DNA from: Xanthomarina gelatinilytica
GTDB lineage: Bacteria > Bacteroidota > Bacteroidia > Flavobacteriales > Flavobacteriaceae
NCBI RefSeq assembly: GCF_000348685.1
Contig: NZ_ANLA01000007.1
Coordinates: forward strand, 93,798 to 157,797
Direction of reading: 5' to 3'
DNA: 64,000 nucleotides
Positions 7,373 to 15,787 of this stretch are shown in pieces. Under the pieces are notes generated by a model. It saw nothing but the letters and a program-made list of their open reading frames with translations. It was not told the origin of the DNA and ran no database searches. Numbering within the stretch: position 1 is the stretch's first letter; each line of letters begins with the position of its first letter. Made by a program: the position numbers and the translations under genes.

Positions 7373-8215
7373 TTAAAAAACTCTATATAAATTAAATCCA
7401 AAGTATATTTCACCTTTGGTCCAATCACCTGTGGCGTTGGTAAGGTATTCGCTTTCAGTCATGGCTTGTGAATTGGTAAATAATAATTGGAACACATGGC
7501 CTCCAGTTTCAATATCTAATCCTAATGAGAGGGGGTTATTGTAAAAAGAGGGTCTATTTGCATATAAATACTCTGCATTTAAGGATAGGCGCTTGGATAA
7601 CTTAAAACGACCACCAGCTCCGACAGAAAGTTGTTTTTGGTTTTCAATTTGTGGATTGTATAGATTTTTATAGATAAAAGCGCCAACCAATTCTAGAGAT
7701 AATTTCTTTGAAAAAGCACGGGATATTAAAATTTCAGACACGTATGTAAGACGATTTTGAAATGATAGATCGGGGTAGGTGTCTTTATCTATCTGGCTGT
7801 TAATTTGAAGACTATGATATCCAACTAATGTTACAGGCATTTTTTGGTTTTGAGTACTTATCCTGTATTTTACAGTTCCTTCATAAACCTTATTGAGTGT
7901 GTGTCTAGAAAGACCTAAAGCAAGCCAATTTTTAACACCATAAATAGCTCCAATTTTAGTGTTGGCATTATCTAGTCCAAAAAATGTATTAACACCATCA
8001 TCTAATGAACCAAACCTATGAGATACAAGGAAGTAAAAATCACCCTTATTTATCATTTTTGTAGATTGCAAGTTCACTATTTGCAAACCTTTAAAAGCAG
8101 TATTTGTGGTACGATCATTTTGTGCCATATCAAGACTGTCCAAAAGATTTACTTGAGCCTTGATTTGGGACCCAAACACAAATAATACAATTATTAAAAG
8201 GATTCTATTATACAT
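7373..8215 (-). CDS. DUF5777-like outer-membrane beta-barrel protein
   Basis: A 280-residue protein with a signal peptide (ending IKAQ) and alternating hydrophobic strands across its whole length, ending in an aromatic terminal strand (GEIYFGFNLYRVF), as in outer-membrane barrels. Blocks such as MINKGDFYFLVSHRFG and FFGLDNANTKIGAIYG resemble the DUF5777 family, which in Bacteroidota is often found beside YceI and small cytochromes. The function is unknown; a channel or electron-transfer conduit would fit. Its 5' end overlaps the preceding OB-fold gene by 22 bases. Confidence 0.75.
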   Translation of the reverse strand: MYNRILLIIVLFVFGSQIKAQVNLLDSLDMAQNDRTTNTAFKGLQIVNLQSTKMINKGDFYFLVSHRFGSLDDGVNTFFGLDNANTKIGAIYGVKNWLALGLSRHTLNKVYEGTVKYRISTQNQKMPVTLVGYHSLQINSQIDKDTYPDLSFQNRLTYVSEILISRAFSKKLSLELVGAFIYKNLYNPQIENQKQLSVGAGGRFKLSKRLSLNAEYLYANRPSFYNNPLSLGLDIETGGHVFQLLFTNSQAMTESEYLTNATGDWTKGEIYFGFNLYRVF

Positions 8216-8592
8216 TCATTTATTTTTATATTATCAAACAGTTCGTCATAACCAATGTACCTACCTTTTATTTTTATAGGTTGGTTTATTTTTAAGGTTC
8301 TGAATTTTAAATTGGGGATACATACAATCTTGTTATTTAGTATTATTAAAGAATCTTTTACGGCCGTAACAATACCTGTTATACCAACAATTTTATTTAA
8401 ATATTTCTCATCAAAAGCTTTGTTATCACTCTGAAACTCCATGTAAATTGCTTTTGCATCTATACTATATTCTTTCTCTATATATGTTATTGGGGTTGGA
8501 GGTTTAAGCATTTGTTTGTAATAAATAATACAGAAACCTGTTAATTGTAACAAAAGAATTAAAATGACTGTTCTAACGGTTTTTGCTTTCAT
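8194..8592 (-). CDS. Membrane-anchored OB-fold protein
   Basis: A 132-residue protein with one N-terminal membrane segment (VILILLLQLTGFCIIYY) and a C-terminal domain that resembles tRNA_anti-like/OB-fold proteins: KYLNKIVGITGIVTAV, then IKIKGRYIGYDELF. The likely start is the ATG at 8592; an earlier in-frame ATG (8661) would place a hairpin inside the coding part and add a basic stretch before the anchor. It opens the operon that runs to the DOMON gene. The function is unknown; the domain may bind oligosaccharide or protein. Confidence 0.6.
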   Translation of the reverse strand: MKAKTVRTVILILLLQLTGFCIIYYKQMLKPPTPITYIEKEYSIDAKAIYMEFQSDNKAFDEKYLNKIVGITGIVTAVKDSLIILNNKIVCIPNLKFRTLKINQPIKIKGRYIGYDELFDNIKINECIIESF

Positions 8593-8620
8593 AATATCTT
8601 GATAGTTGAATAGCTTTTTA

Positions 8621-8646
8621 AAAAGGCGTCTTTCAAGACGCCTTTT
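8621..8646. terminator. Bidirectional terminator-like hairpin
   Basis: A perfect 26-base inverted repeat (AAAAGGCGTCTT, two bases, AAGACGCCTTTT) lies between the DoxX stop and the OB-fold start. With A-tracts on one side and T-tracts on the other it can end transcription on either strand. It probably ends or weakens transcription from the DoxX promoter before it reaches the redox operon. Confidence 0.75.
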
Positions 8647-8683
8647 ACAGCTATAAACCAATAAGGGAAGAAATAATAAAAGC

Positions 8684-9067
8684 TTAATTCTTTGCTTTTA
8701 TTAAACTGGAACTCGACAATTGTGCTAAACTAAAAGCAGCAATTGCCATTACTAGATCTCTTACTGCCACGTCTAAAAATGAACCACTAAAGATCAATGT
8801 TAAAGCAATTAATATTAACCACGCCATTACTACATAAGAACCAATAATTGGGCGCAAAAGCACTAATACCCCTGCAATTATTTCAATAATCCCTACTACA
8901 ATCATAAAGGTTGATGCTTCAAAAGGAAGCATATCAACTATACCTGATGATAGGTATTGTGTCCAATCTGTTAGAATATTTGCAAACTTATCTAAACCGG
9001 CTACAATAGGTACAATACCAAATGTGTAGTACAATAATTTCTCAACTATTAAATTGTTCGATTTCAT
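8684..9067 (-). CDS. DoxX-family membrane protein
   Basis: A 127-residue protein with four hydrophobic segments: residues about 10-30, 52-70, 76-95 and 100-120. The first has the DoxX-type GLDKF motif after the helix, and the second reads IVVGIIEIIAGVLVLL. DoxX proteins are four-helix membrane proteins tied to thiol and quinone redox stress in several bacteria; their catalytic role is mostly unproven. A TGTAACC-N15-CATC site lies 32-57 bases upstream of the start codon, matching the sites before the ECF sigma gene. Its transcript likely ends at the hairpin downstream. Confidence 0.8.
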   Translation of the reverse strand: MKSNNLIVEKLLYYTFGIVPIVAGLDKFANILTDWTQYLSSGIVDMLPFEASTFMIVVGIIEIIAGVLVLLRPIIGSYVVMAWLILIALTLIFSGSFLDVAVRDLVMAIAAFSLAQLSSSSLIKAKN

Positions 9068-9098
9068 TTTAATCTATTTTAATTTATTACATCCTTTG

Positions 9099-9124
9099 GA
9101 TGCAAAAATTAATGTTAGGTTACA
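9099..9124 (-). promoter_or_regulatory. Candidate ECF sigma promoter of the DoxX gene
   Basis: On the minus strand TGTAACC (9124-9118) is followed after 15 bases by CATC (9102-9099), extended as TTTTTGCATC. Four other sites in the island have the same boxes and spacing. The start codon is 31 bases beyond the CATC box. The match to ECF promoter form (an AAC-containing -35 box and a short C-rich -10 box) is inference. Confidence 0.7.
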
Positions 9125-9195
9125 AAAAAGAGCAAAAGGTTCAAAAAATAGGTTATTGAAAAATGATGACATAAGCCTATCTAACTATTTTAGAG

Positions 9196-11529
9196 CTATT
9201 CAAGAATAATTTTCTTGATGTAGACTTCATTTTTATTTTTTGTTCTTATTCGTAAAACATACATTCCAGGCGAAAGATGTTTCATACTTAATTTATTTAA
9301 CCTATCAGCGCTTAAAACCTCTCTTCCACCAATATCAAATAAAGATATATTCGATATTGTACCATCTTTCAGTTTGATGTTTAGAATATCATTAGTTGGA
9401 TTAGGAAAAACTTTTAAGTTTTGGCTATTTGAAACATCGGGTATACTTAAGGATTCAAGATCTATAGTGTAAGTCATTAGGCCTAGATCAAAACTTCCTA
9501 TATATGCTTTTAAAGAATTTCCATCAAATATAAATGCAGATGACTTACCAAGTGTATGCAATAACTGTTGATTAGTAATGGTTTCCCATGTCCCGCCACT
9601 ATTTATTGAATAATATAATTGAAAATCTGATGATAAAGAAGAGGTTGAAGTATGCGTTGAAGCCGCCATATGACCATTTACTTCCGTAGAAAAGTTGATT
9701 TTATGAGTAACACTTGTTGTTTTTTGTTCCCAATGTTCACCTCCATCGGTTGACATAAATATTCCTTTTGTTGTAGCAATGGCCCATTCATCTACATTAA
9801 GTGGGTTGTTATCTATGTCATAGATTAAATCATAGTTAAGAATTAAGTTTTCCAAACCACTGCTGTTATTTTCCCAGGTTGATCCATTGTCTTCTGAAGA
9901 GTACATTTCTGCGCCAATACTTAAAACTATTTTTCCAGAGTCTGAAATTAAAATATCATTGATAAAGTCATAAGCCGGTAAGTTAATGTTAACCTCTTCA
10001 ACATTATTCATGTCCGAAAAGTCAATTTTTTTCAAGAGAGTTTCAGCACCACTAAAGCCACCAAAAGCTGCCAAAATAGTATCATCTTCATTAGGATAAG
10101 CTGCCAATCCTGTAAGCTTATTTGCAAACAAAGAAATTAGCATTGATCTAGTACCTCCATTATCATTACTAACATATAAGTTTGAACCTATAAAACTTGA
10201 ATTAAACGTAAACACTCTGTCAACTTGTGTTTTATCAGCTATTTGAGTTATGCCAAGGCTGTTAGTAGCCATGTTAAGTGGCAATATTTCATATGCCGTT
10301 TCTATTCCCGTAGTCACGTCTCTATGAACATATCCAAATTGGGCTGAATAGTAAAGATTGATGTTAGAACCATCGTTATAAACATCCATATTTCCTGTAC
10401 TAGAAAAATATGGTGTTTTAATCCAAGAAACGGTTTGCCCATTGTCAGAAGATATTAGAGGCACATAATTTCCCGTAATAACCATCTCATCCTCTTCAAA
10501 TGGGTTAAAACTTACTTTTTGTCCATAATAATAGCTCTCGGGATTATCATTTAAATATAAATTATATTGCCAAGTGTTACCCCCATCTACTGATGTTACT
10601 ATTTCATTTTCTTCTAGCAATACAATTTCAAGCGGGTTTAAAGGATTGTATTTGATATAAGTGATTTCATCTAAAATACCTTCAGTCCAATTCATATTTA
10701 CCACCGAAAAAGTATTACCTCCATTTGTAGACTTATAAAGGTTTTCTTGAGAGGCACCAAAACTCATGCCTGTACCCAATAGTATATTGTCATTATTTAT
10801 AGGGTCGAAAGCAATAGGCCCCAAGATTACTCCTTCCAATTTTTCCTCCCATGTCTGACCTCCATCTTCAGAAACTAATAACCCTCCATCTATTCCTTGA
10901 TCTCCAAAACCTCTTGATAAAAATAATTTATCAGGGTTATTTGGACTAATTGCTACTTTATTTATAAATACATTGCTGTTATTTGTCGTGTCATAAATTG
11001 GATCCCAATTGGCGCCACCGTCATTTGTGAAAAATGTCATTCCATAGATTAAGCCATACTGGTCTCTATAATTTGTATCAACAATTAAAACATCTTCATC
11101 TTGTTTATAAAAATCATAATCCCATACAAACCCTTGTAAGTTCTGGTTTGGCAATGGAATATTTTTTGCAATACTTTGACTTGATAGGTCATAAACCATT
11201 ATTGCTCCATCGTGACCAGCAGTTTGGTATACTGCAAAGCTTAACCCTGAACCATCTGGCATTAGTTTTAAATACCTGATTGATGCATCAGGTGGTAGAG
11301 GGCTATTTATACCTATTGGTAATGTATACAAAATATCCCATGACTCACCATTATCTTCTGAAACCACAATGTGATTTATTTCTGAAATAGCATAAATTTT
11401 GTTTGGAGTAGCAGGATCATAAATAAGATCAAAAATTCTACCAAAACTGTCAGAACCTTCATACTCGATTTGAGCAAATGACATTAACGAAAAGAAACAG
11501 AATAATACTAATGTAAAAATTTTTCTCAT
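9196..11529 (-). CDS. Secreted Asp-box (BNR/sialidase-like) repeat protein with T9SS tail
   Basis: A 777-residue protein. The ATG at 11529 gives a clean signal peptide (MRKIFTLVLFCFFSLMSFAQ); an ATG nine codons earlier would spoil it. The body carries many Asp-box repeats of the S-x-D-G-G-x-T-W type: SEDNGESWDIL, SEDGGQTWEE, STNGGNTFSV, SVDGGNTWQY, SSDNGQTVSW, SEDNGSTWEN, STDGGEHWEQ. This indicates a multi-bladed beta-propeller like sortilin or glycosidase-type folds. The last 80 residues are a T9SS sorting domain (FPNPTNDILNI, LSPGMYVLRI). It is therefore exported or surface-bound. No sialidase catalytic set was identified, so enzymatic function is unproven. Confidence 0.85.
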   Translation of the reverse strand: MRKIFTLVLFCFFSLMSFAQIEYEGSDSFGRIFDLIYDPATPNKIYAISEINHIVVSEDNGESWDILYTLPIGINSPLPPDASIRYLKLMPDGSGLSFAVYQTAGHDGAIMVYDLSSQSIAKNIPLPNQNLQGFVWDYDFYKQDEDVLIVDTNYRDQYGLIYGMTFFTNDGGANWDPIYDTTNNSNVFINKVAISPNNPDKLFLSRGFGDQGIDGGLLVSEDGGQTWEEKLEGVILGPIAFDPINNDNILLGTGMSFGASQENLYKSTNGGNTFSVVNMNWTEGILDEITYIKYNPLNPLEIVLLEENEIVTSVDGGNTWQYNLYLNDNPESYYYGQKVSFNPFEEDEMVITGNYVPLISSDNGQTVSWIKTPYFSSTGNMDVYNDGSNINLYYSAQFGYVHRDVTTGIETAYEILPLNMATNSLGITQIADKTQVDRVFTFNSSFIGSNLYVSNDNGGTRSMLISLFANKLTGLAAYPNEDDTILAAFGGFSGAETLLKKIDFSDMNNVEEVNINLPAYDFINDILISDSGKIVLSIGAEMYSSEDNGSTWENNSSGLENLILNYDLIYDIDNNPLNVDEWAIATTKGIFMSTDGGEHWEQKTTSVTHKINFSTEVNGHMAASTHTSTSSLSSDFQLYYSINSGGTWETITNQQLLHTLGKSSAFIFDGNSLKAYIGSFDLGLMTYTIDLESLSIPDVSNSQNLKVFPNPTNDILNIKLKDGTISNISLFDIGGREVLSADRLNKLSMKHLSPGMYVLRIRTKNKNEVYIKKIILE

Positions 11530-11602
11530 AACTATTGTTTTTAAAATTCTATACAATAGTCAAAAAAAATATTGGGAAGAGGCAAGGAATTTAAATAACA
11601 AT

Positions 11603-11629
11603 CGTGACATCAAACCTAAAAAACGTGAC
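11603..11629. promoter_or_regulatory. Paired CGTGAC direct repeat
   Basis: Between the TPR-HTH regulator gene and the start of the Asp-box gene, CGTGAC occurs at 11603-11608 and 11624-11629. The copies are 21 bases apart, two helical turns, with similar flanks (ATCGTGACATCAAA and AACGTGACAACCAT). This spacing suits a dimeric regulator binding one DNA face. It lies 74-100 bases upstream of the Asp-box start. The adjacent HTH protein is an obvious but unproven candidate. Confidence 0.35.
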
Positions 11630-11634
11630 AACCA

Positions 11635-13278
11635 TTATATAGATGATAAATAATTATATAATCCCTTACTATTTGGCAAATTTAATTTATCACTTACTCG
11701 TTCTTTTCTTTTTCGAATGGCCTCTTGAGTAACATTAAAGAGACTTGCTATTTCTTTATTTGACAAGTTCATATATAAGTAACACAGGTAACGCACATCA
11801 TTAACATTAAGATTAGGATGCTGCAATTTTAATTTTTTTAAAAATCCATTATTTACCTGCTCGAAATGTATCATAAAATCCTTCCACTCATTATCACTCT
11901 TTAATAAAATTTTTAACTCTTTAATTTTTCTTGTTACCTGCTTACTTTTTAAGACTTCTTTTTGTTCTGTCAATTCATTTATAATATTATCTATGAGTTC
12001 ATTTCTATTTGCTATTTGCAAGGCTTTTGTAGCTAATTTTCTATTTCTAGATTCGATTTCATTCTTTAATCTTTCTTCCTCCAACAAAGCCATGGTCTTT
12101 CTGTTTTGCAATTGCCTCTCAAGAATAATCTTATCATTTTCTTTTTTTTCTAATTCAAGAGTTATCACCTTTTTAAATTGGTTATGAATTATTTTTCTTT
12201 GTTTACTTTTTATAATACTGTTTCTCAACGCCCATGCTATAAGCAATAAAATTACAACGGACCAGCCTATAAAATAACGTAGTCTTGATTGTGTAAGCTG
12301 GAGCGATTTTTTATTCTGACTTAATTCATTTTTGTAATTTTCAATTTCAAATCTAACTCTAGCCGACTCAAATAGAGCACTATTTTTTAAATTGTTTATA
12401 GTATCTCTGGTTGCTATTACTGAATCTAAAGCTGCAAACGCCTTATCGTATTCTTTGAGTTGCTTATTTAACTTTACAAGTTTTTGAAAAACCTGCAATT
12501 TATTTTTAGGGGTCATAGAAACCTTAAGTGCATTTTCTAAATACTGCTTTGATCTTAACAAATTACCTTCAGACTCTAAAATATCAGAAATTAAGAGTAA
12601 TAGGTTGAATTTTTCTTCTCCTTCAGCTTTCAAATCACTTAAAGTGTTTAAAGCCATAGAATTAGCCTCTTTTATGAGATTTCTTTTATAAAGATTTTCA
12701 ATTCTAGCAATAGTACTAGAAATAGCTATTGATGGATAATTTTTAAGTTTAGAATCTGCAGTGTTTAAATATTTAATTGCTTTATCTAATTCATTATTCA
12801 TGTTAGCTACAATTGCTAAATTAATTGAGTACATCCCTATTTTTTTATCATCACCTTTAAGTTGAGCCAATTTATACGCCTTTAAAAAGTAGCCTTTGGA
12901 TTTAGCAAGTTCTCCTTGGTCAAAGTAAAGAATTGCTAAATTATTCAAAACTGTCATTTCTTCGGCTTTATTAAGATGTTCTGTCGATATTTTATATGCC
13001 TCTAAATAATTGTTAAGCGCTTCCCCATAATCTAACATTGAATAATAATTTACTCCAAGGTTATTTAATGCTAAAAATTGATATCTATATAATTTTTGCT
13101 CCTTTGATTCTACAAGTAAATTTGTTAATAGCTTGATTGATTTGCGGTAACTTCTATCTTTTTGGAATTTTAAAGATTGAAACAAAACACTATCTAATTC
13201 AATTTCATTTTGAGCATGGAGGGCAGAGGTGAAATTAAAAATTGAAATATAAAAAACAATAAATAAGTATATTTTCAT
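11635..13278 (-). CDS. TPR, membrane-segment and LuxR-like HTH regulator
   Basis: A 547-residue sensor-regulator of a type common in Bacteroidota. A signal peptide (to about residue 22) leads into tetratricopeptide repeats (to about residue 320), including YRYQFLALNNLGVNYYS and AEEMTVLNNLAILYFDQ. A membrane helix follows (YFIGWSVVILLLIAWAL, about 333-349), then a charged coiled coil rich in Glu, Lys and Arg. The end is a helix-turn-helix domain (NLSNKEIASLFNVTQEAIRKRK). The TPR part should face the periplasm and the HTH the cytoplasm. It ends about 100 bases before the start of the Asp-box gene, which it may control. No kinase or receiver domain is present. Confidence 0.82.
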   Translation of the reverse strand: MKIYLFIVFYISIFNFTSALHAQNEIELDSVLFQSLKFQKDRSYRKSIKLLTNLLVESKEQKLYRYQFLALNNLGVNYYSMLDYGEALNNYLEAYKISTEHLNKAEEMTVLNNLAILYFDQGELAKSKGYFLKAYKLAQLKGDDKKIGMYSINLAIVANMNNELDKAIKYLNTADSKLKNYPSIAISSTIARIENLYKRNLIKEANSMALNTLSDLKAEGEEKFNLLLLISDILESEGNLLRSKQYLENALKVSMTPKNKLQVFQKLVKLNKQLKEYDKAFAALDSVIATRDTINNLKNSALFESARVRFEIENYKNELSQNKKSLQLTQSRLRYFIGWSVVILLLIAWALRNSIIKSKQRKIIHNQFKKVITLELEKKENDKIILERQLQNRKTMALLEEERLKNEIESRNRKLATKALQIANRNELIDNIINELTEQKEVLKSKQVTRKIKELKILLKSDNEWKDFMIHFEQVNNGFLKKLKLQHPNLNVNDVRYLCYLYMNLSNKEIASLFNVTQEAIRKRKERVSDKLNLPNSKGLYNYLSSI

Positions 13279-13588
13279 GTTTTTAATTCAATTTAATTTT
13301 TGCGAAGAATATTTGTGAATTTAATGTTCTTTAATGTGAGATTAATTAGTTTGAATGAGACGTAATATACATATGCATTCTTTGATATAATAAAGATTAT
13401 TTGATATCTCCCGTTTAGATAACAAATAGTAATTCTTTTATTTTATTTATAACAATGATTTTCTTTCCTGAATTTTAAAATTAATCTTTTTTATCTGCAA
13501 AATAGTATAACTAAATATTAATCATATACTTATATTAAACAATCAGTATTTAATTTAGATATTATCATGGATTAGAGTTAATTACAAT
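13279..13588. other. AT-rich gene-free spacer
   Basis: About 310 bases between the stop of the sigma gene and the start of the TPR-HTH gene, both on the minus strand. No gene, no TGTAACC-type site and no strong hairpin with a T-run was found. It presumably holds the end of the sigma transcript and the promoter of the TPR-HTH gene. Confidence 0.5.
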
Positions 13589-14260
13589 TTAAAATTTAGG
13601 CTGTGATTTATATATATACTCCATAACGTTTGCGACAATTCTATCGCATTTAGAATTACCAAATTCAAAAATATTTGTATAATCGGTTAAACTCAAAATT
13701 GAATCCTTAAGCATTGTTCTAGCTCTATGCAAACGTACTTTTACGTTGCTATTGCTTAAATCTAAACATTTCGATATTTCAGAGATTGCCAACCCTTCAA
13801 CCTCTTTAAGCATATAAACTATTTTATACTTTTCAGGAAGTGTGTCTATTGCCTTTTCCATAAAACAAGAAGATTCTTTGTACATAGTTTTGTGTTCAGG
13901 GGTCATAATGTTTTTGTCTTCAATTTGTAATATATTTTCATCTTGTTGCAAGGCAATGGTTTTTATTTTAGAAGCCCTTCTTTTCCTTTGCAAAGCTTCG
14001 TTTATTCCAATTCGTATTAACCAAGTAGAAAACATAGCATCATTTTTAAATTGGTATAATTTTTCAAAAGCCTTAATATAAGTATCTTGCATAACATCTT
14101 CAACGTCAGACTCTAAAACTATATAGCTTCTGATTGTTCTAAACAATAGTTCATTATTTCGGCGCATAAGAATTTCGAATAACTCTGTCTCACCATTGAG
14201 TACTTTTTCAATTATTAACGCTTCTTCAAGTTCTTTTTTGGTTGTAGTGCTGGTATTCAT
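13589..14260 (-). CDS. ECF-type RNA polymerase sigma factor
   Basis: A 223-residue alternative sigma factor. Region 2 spans about residues 27-92 (DVEDVMQDTYIKAFEKLYQF, then MFSTWLIRIGINEALQRKRR). Region 4 spans about 135-185 (LPEKYKIVYMLKEVEGL, ISEISKCLDLSNSNVKVRLH). A C-terminal tail with CDRIVANVMEYI is seen in a Bacteroidota subgroup. I chose the ATG at 14260, not the upstream one at 14287, because the putative -10 box lies at 14281-14284, between the two. A matching promoter before its own gene suggests self-activation. No anti-sigma gene is recognisable next to it. Confidence 0.9.
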   Translation of the reverse strand: MNTSTTTKKELEEALIIEKVLNGETELFEILMRRNNELLFRTIRSYIVLESDVEDVMQDTYIKAFEKLYQFKNDAMFSTWLIRIGINEALQRKRRASKIKTIALQQDENILQIEDKNIMTPEHKTMYKESSCFMEKAIDTLPEKYKIVYMLKEVEGLAISEISKCLDLSNSNVKVRLHRARTMLKDSILSLTDYTNIFEFGNSKCDRIVANVMEYIYKSQPKF

Positions 14261-14280
14261 AACGGTATTATTTCTAATTA

Positions 14281-14306
14281 GATGCAAATTATTTTTTAAG
14301 GTTACA
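14281..14306 (-). promoter_or_regulatory. Candidate ECF promoter of the sigma factor gene
   Basis: On the minus strand TGTAACC (14306-14300) is followed after exactly 15 bases by CATC (14284-14281), extended as AATTTGCATC. It has the same form as the DoxX, DUF4142 and flavin-reductase sites. The start codon at 14260 lies 20 bases beyond. Together with the divergent site it makes a nine-base inverted repeat. Confidence 0.7.
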
Positions 14307-14311
14307 TTTTT

Positions 14312-14337
14312 TGTAACCTTTTTTTAATGTTTTCATC
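14312..14337 (+). promoter_or_regulatory. Candidate ECF promoter, divergent from the sigma gene
   Basis: TGTAACC (14312-14318) is followed after 15 bases by CATC (14334-14337). The extended -10 box is TGTTTTCATC, one base off the TTTGCATC seen at the other four sites. The leader to the TTG start of the reductase gene would be about 55-60 bases. It reads in the opposite direction from the sigma promoter, with the two -35 boxes five bases apart. Confidence 0.65.
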
Positions 14338-14400
14338 TAAAGTGAACAAGACCATGAAAGGTCGATAACTTATTACATATTTAATTAATAATCTATAGTT

Positions 14401-15066
14401 TTGAATTATTTAGCTACTGTACTGAATAAGACATGGTTAACCCCAAATGTTTTTCAGTTATCTATTGAAAGACCAGAGTCTTTTACTTATCAAATTGGGC
14501 AAGCATTAGAAATATCATTACATAAAGATACGGAATTTTTAAAAGCTCCTTTTACCATAACGAGTATTTATGAGAACGATAAAGACTTACAATTTACCAT
14601 TAAAGTTTACCCAGAACACAATGGAATTACTGTTGCACTATCAAAATTAAAGGTAAACGACACCATATTAATTACAGATGCTTGGGATTCCTTTGCTTAT
14701 AAAGGTGAAGGTGTTTTTATAGCTGCAGGATCTGGTATTACTCCATTTATACCAATACTTCGACTCTTAAATGAAAAAAATAAAATAGAAGGTCATAAAT
14801 TAATCTATGCCAATAGAACGGAGCGCGATATTATCTTAAAACAAGAACTCGAAACCATTTTAGGGAATAGTTTCTATAATCTATTAAGTAGAGATCATTT
14901 AAGCAAATATACTTTTGGACGGGTAGATTACGATTTTCTTTCTGACACCATTGACTCTACTCATCAATATTTTTATGTATGTGGACCAAAACCTTTTCTT
15001 GAGAGTATTAACAAGGCCTTGTTAAAACTTGGAGTAAACAAAAAATTAATTCAATCAATTTATTAA
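14401..15066 (+). CDS. FAD-binding oxidoreductase (ferredoxin/flavodoxin reductase fold), copy 1
   Basis: A 221-residue soluble reductase. An FAD-binding barrel covers about residues 1-100: APFTITSIYE fits the flavin motif and YPEHNGITVALSKL follows. A NAD(P)-binding domain covers about 105-221, with IAAGSGITPFIPIL as the phosphate loop and FYVCGPKPF as the C-terminal signature. No iron-sulfur or FMN domain is attached. A stop codon 10 bases upstream leaves the TTG at 14401 as the only usable start. A paralogue lies at 22967, and both have the same putative ECF promoter. FolE follows after 10 bases. The electron partner is unknown. Confidence 0.82.
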   Translation: MNYLATVLNKTWLTPNVFQLSIERPESFTYQIGQALEISLHKDTEFLKAPFTITSIYENDKDLQFTIKVYPEHNGITVALSKLKVNDTILITDAWDSFAYKGEGVFIAAGSGITPFIPILRLLNEKNKIEGHKLIYANRTERDIILKQELETILGNSFYNLLSRDHLSKYTFGRVDYDFLSDTIDSTHQYFYVCGPKPFLESINKALLKLGVNKKLIQSIY

Positions 15067-15076
15067 ACCCTAAAAA

Positions 15077-15715
15077 ATGAACGGAAAAGAACAACAAGAA
15101 ATCAATATTTTCTCTAACAATGAAATCAAGAACTTGGAAACCATATCAAAGCATCAAGAAAAATTAAAAACTATTGAGTATCATTTTGCAAAGATTATGG
15201 AAGCTTTAGGTTTAAAACTTGATGATCCGAGCCTAAAAGAAACCCCTAAACGTGTTGCAAAAATGTATATCAATGAAGTTTTTAAAGGGTTGAATGAGGA
15301 GAATTTTCCAAGTATTTCCTTTTTTGAGAACGTCAGTGGTTATCGTGAAATGGTTTTAGTAGATAACATAAAGGTTTATTCATATTGCGAACATCACTTT
15401 GTGCCTTTCTTTGGAAAAGCTGCAGTAGCCTATATACCAAAAGACCGCGTTATTGGTTTGTCAAAAATAAATCGCATTGTTCAATTTTATGCTAGTAAAC
15501 CTCAAATACAAGAAAAACTTACTGTTGAAATTGGCTTAAAGCTAAAGGAATTATTAGAAACAGACGATATAGCTATCCACATTGAAGCCAATCATCTCTG
15601 TGTAGCCTCTCGTGGCGTTGAAGACGAAAAAAGTTATACCAAAACAAATTTTTTCAGTGGAAAATTTTTAAAAGAAAAAGAAAAATCCAGATTTCTAAAT
15701 TCAATAAGCAGTTAA
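15077..15715 (+). CDS. folE: GTP cyclohydrolase I
   Basis: Converts GTP to 7,8-dihydroneopterin triphosphate, the first step to folate and to pterin cofactors. A 212-residue protein with the family hallmarks: ETPKRVAKMYINEVFKGL near residue 55, zinc ligands Cys104 and His107 in YSYCEHHFVPF, the KINRIVQFYASKPQIQE helix, and the third zinc ligand Cys175 in HLCVASRG. The N-terminal 35 residues are variable. It follows the flavin reductase by 10 bases and probably shares its transcript. A FolE gene under an ECF promoter is often an additional, stress- or light-linked copy; whether the genome has another cannot be seen here. Confidence 0.95.
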   Translation: MNGKEQQEINIFSNNEIKNLETISKHQEKLKTIEYHFAKIMEALGLKLDDPSLKETPKRVAKMYINEVFKGLNEENFPSISFFENVSGYREMVLVDNIKVYSYCEHHFVPFFGKAAVAYIPKDRVIGLSKINRIVQFYASKPQIQEKLTVEIGLKLKELLETDDIAIHIEANHLCVASRGVEDEKSYTKTNFFSGKFLKEKEKSRFLNSISS

Positions 15716-15729
15716 TTTTTAAAAAAAAT

Positions 15730-15755
15730 TGTAACCCTACCCCTCTTTTTGCATC
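15730..15755 (+). promoter_or_regulatory. Candidate ECF promoter of the DUF4142 operon
   Basis: TGTAACC (15730-15736), 15 bases, then CATC (15752-15755), extended as TTTTTGCATC. The extended -10 decamer is identical to the DoxX site. The leader to the ATG at 15788 is about 25-30 bases, A-rich near the start codon. It lies in the 72-base gap after folE. Confidence 0.7.
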
Positions 15756-15787
15756 AAAAGGTTGAACAATATTAAAATATAGAAATT

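Noticed and set aside
14298..14320. Terminator or Crp/Fnr operator at the GGTTACA palindrome
   Set aside because: No gene ends here on the plus strand, and each half fits a TGTAACC-N15-CATC promoter found at three other places without a palindrome.
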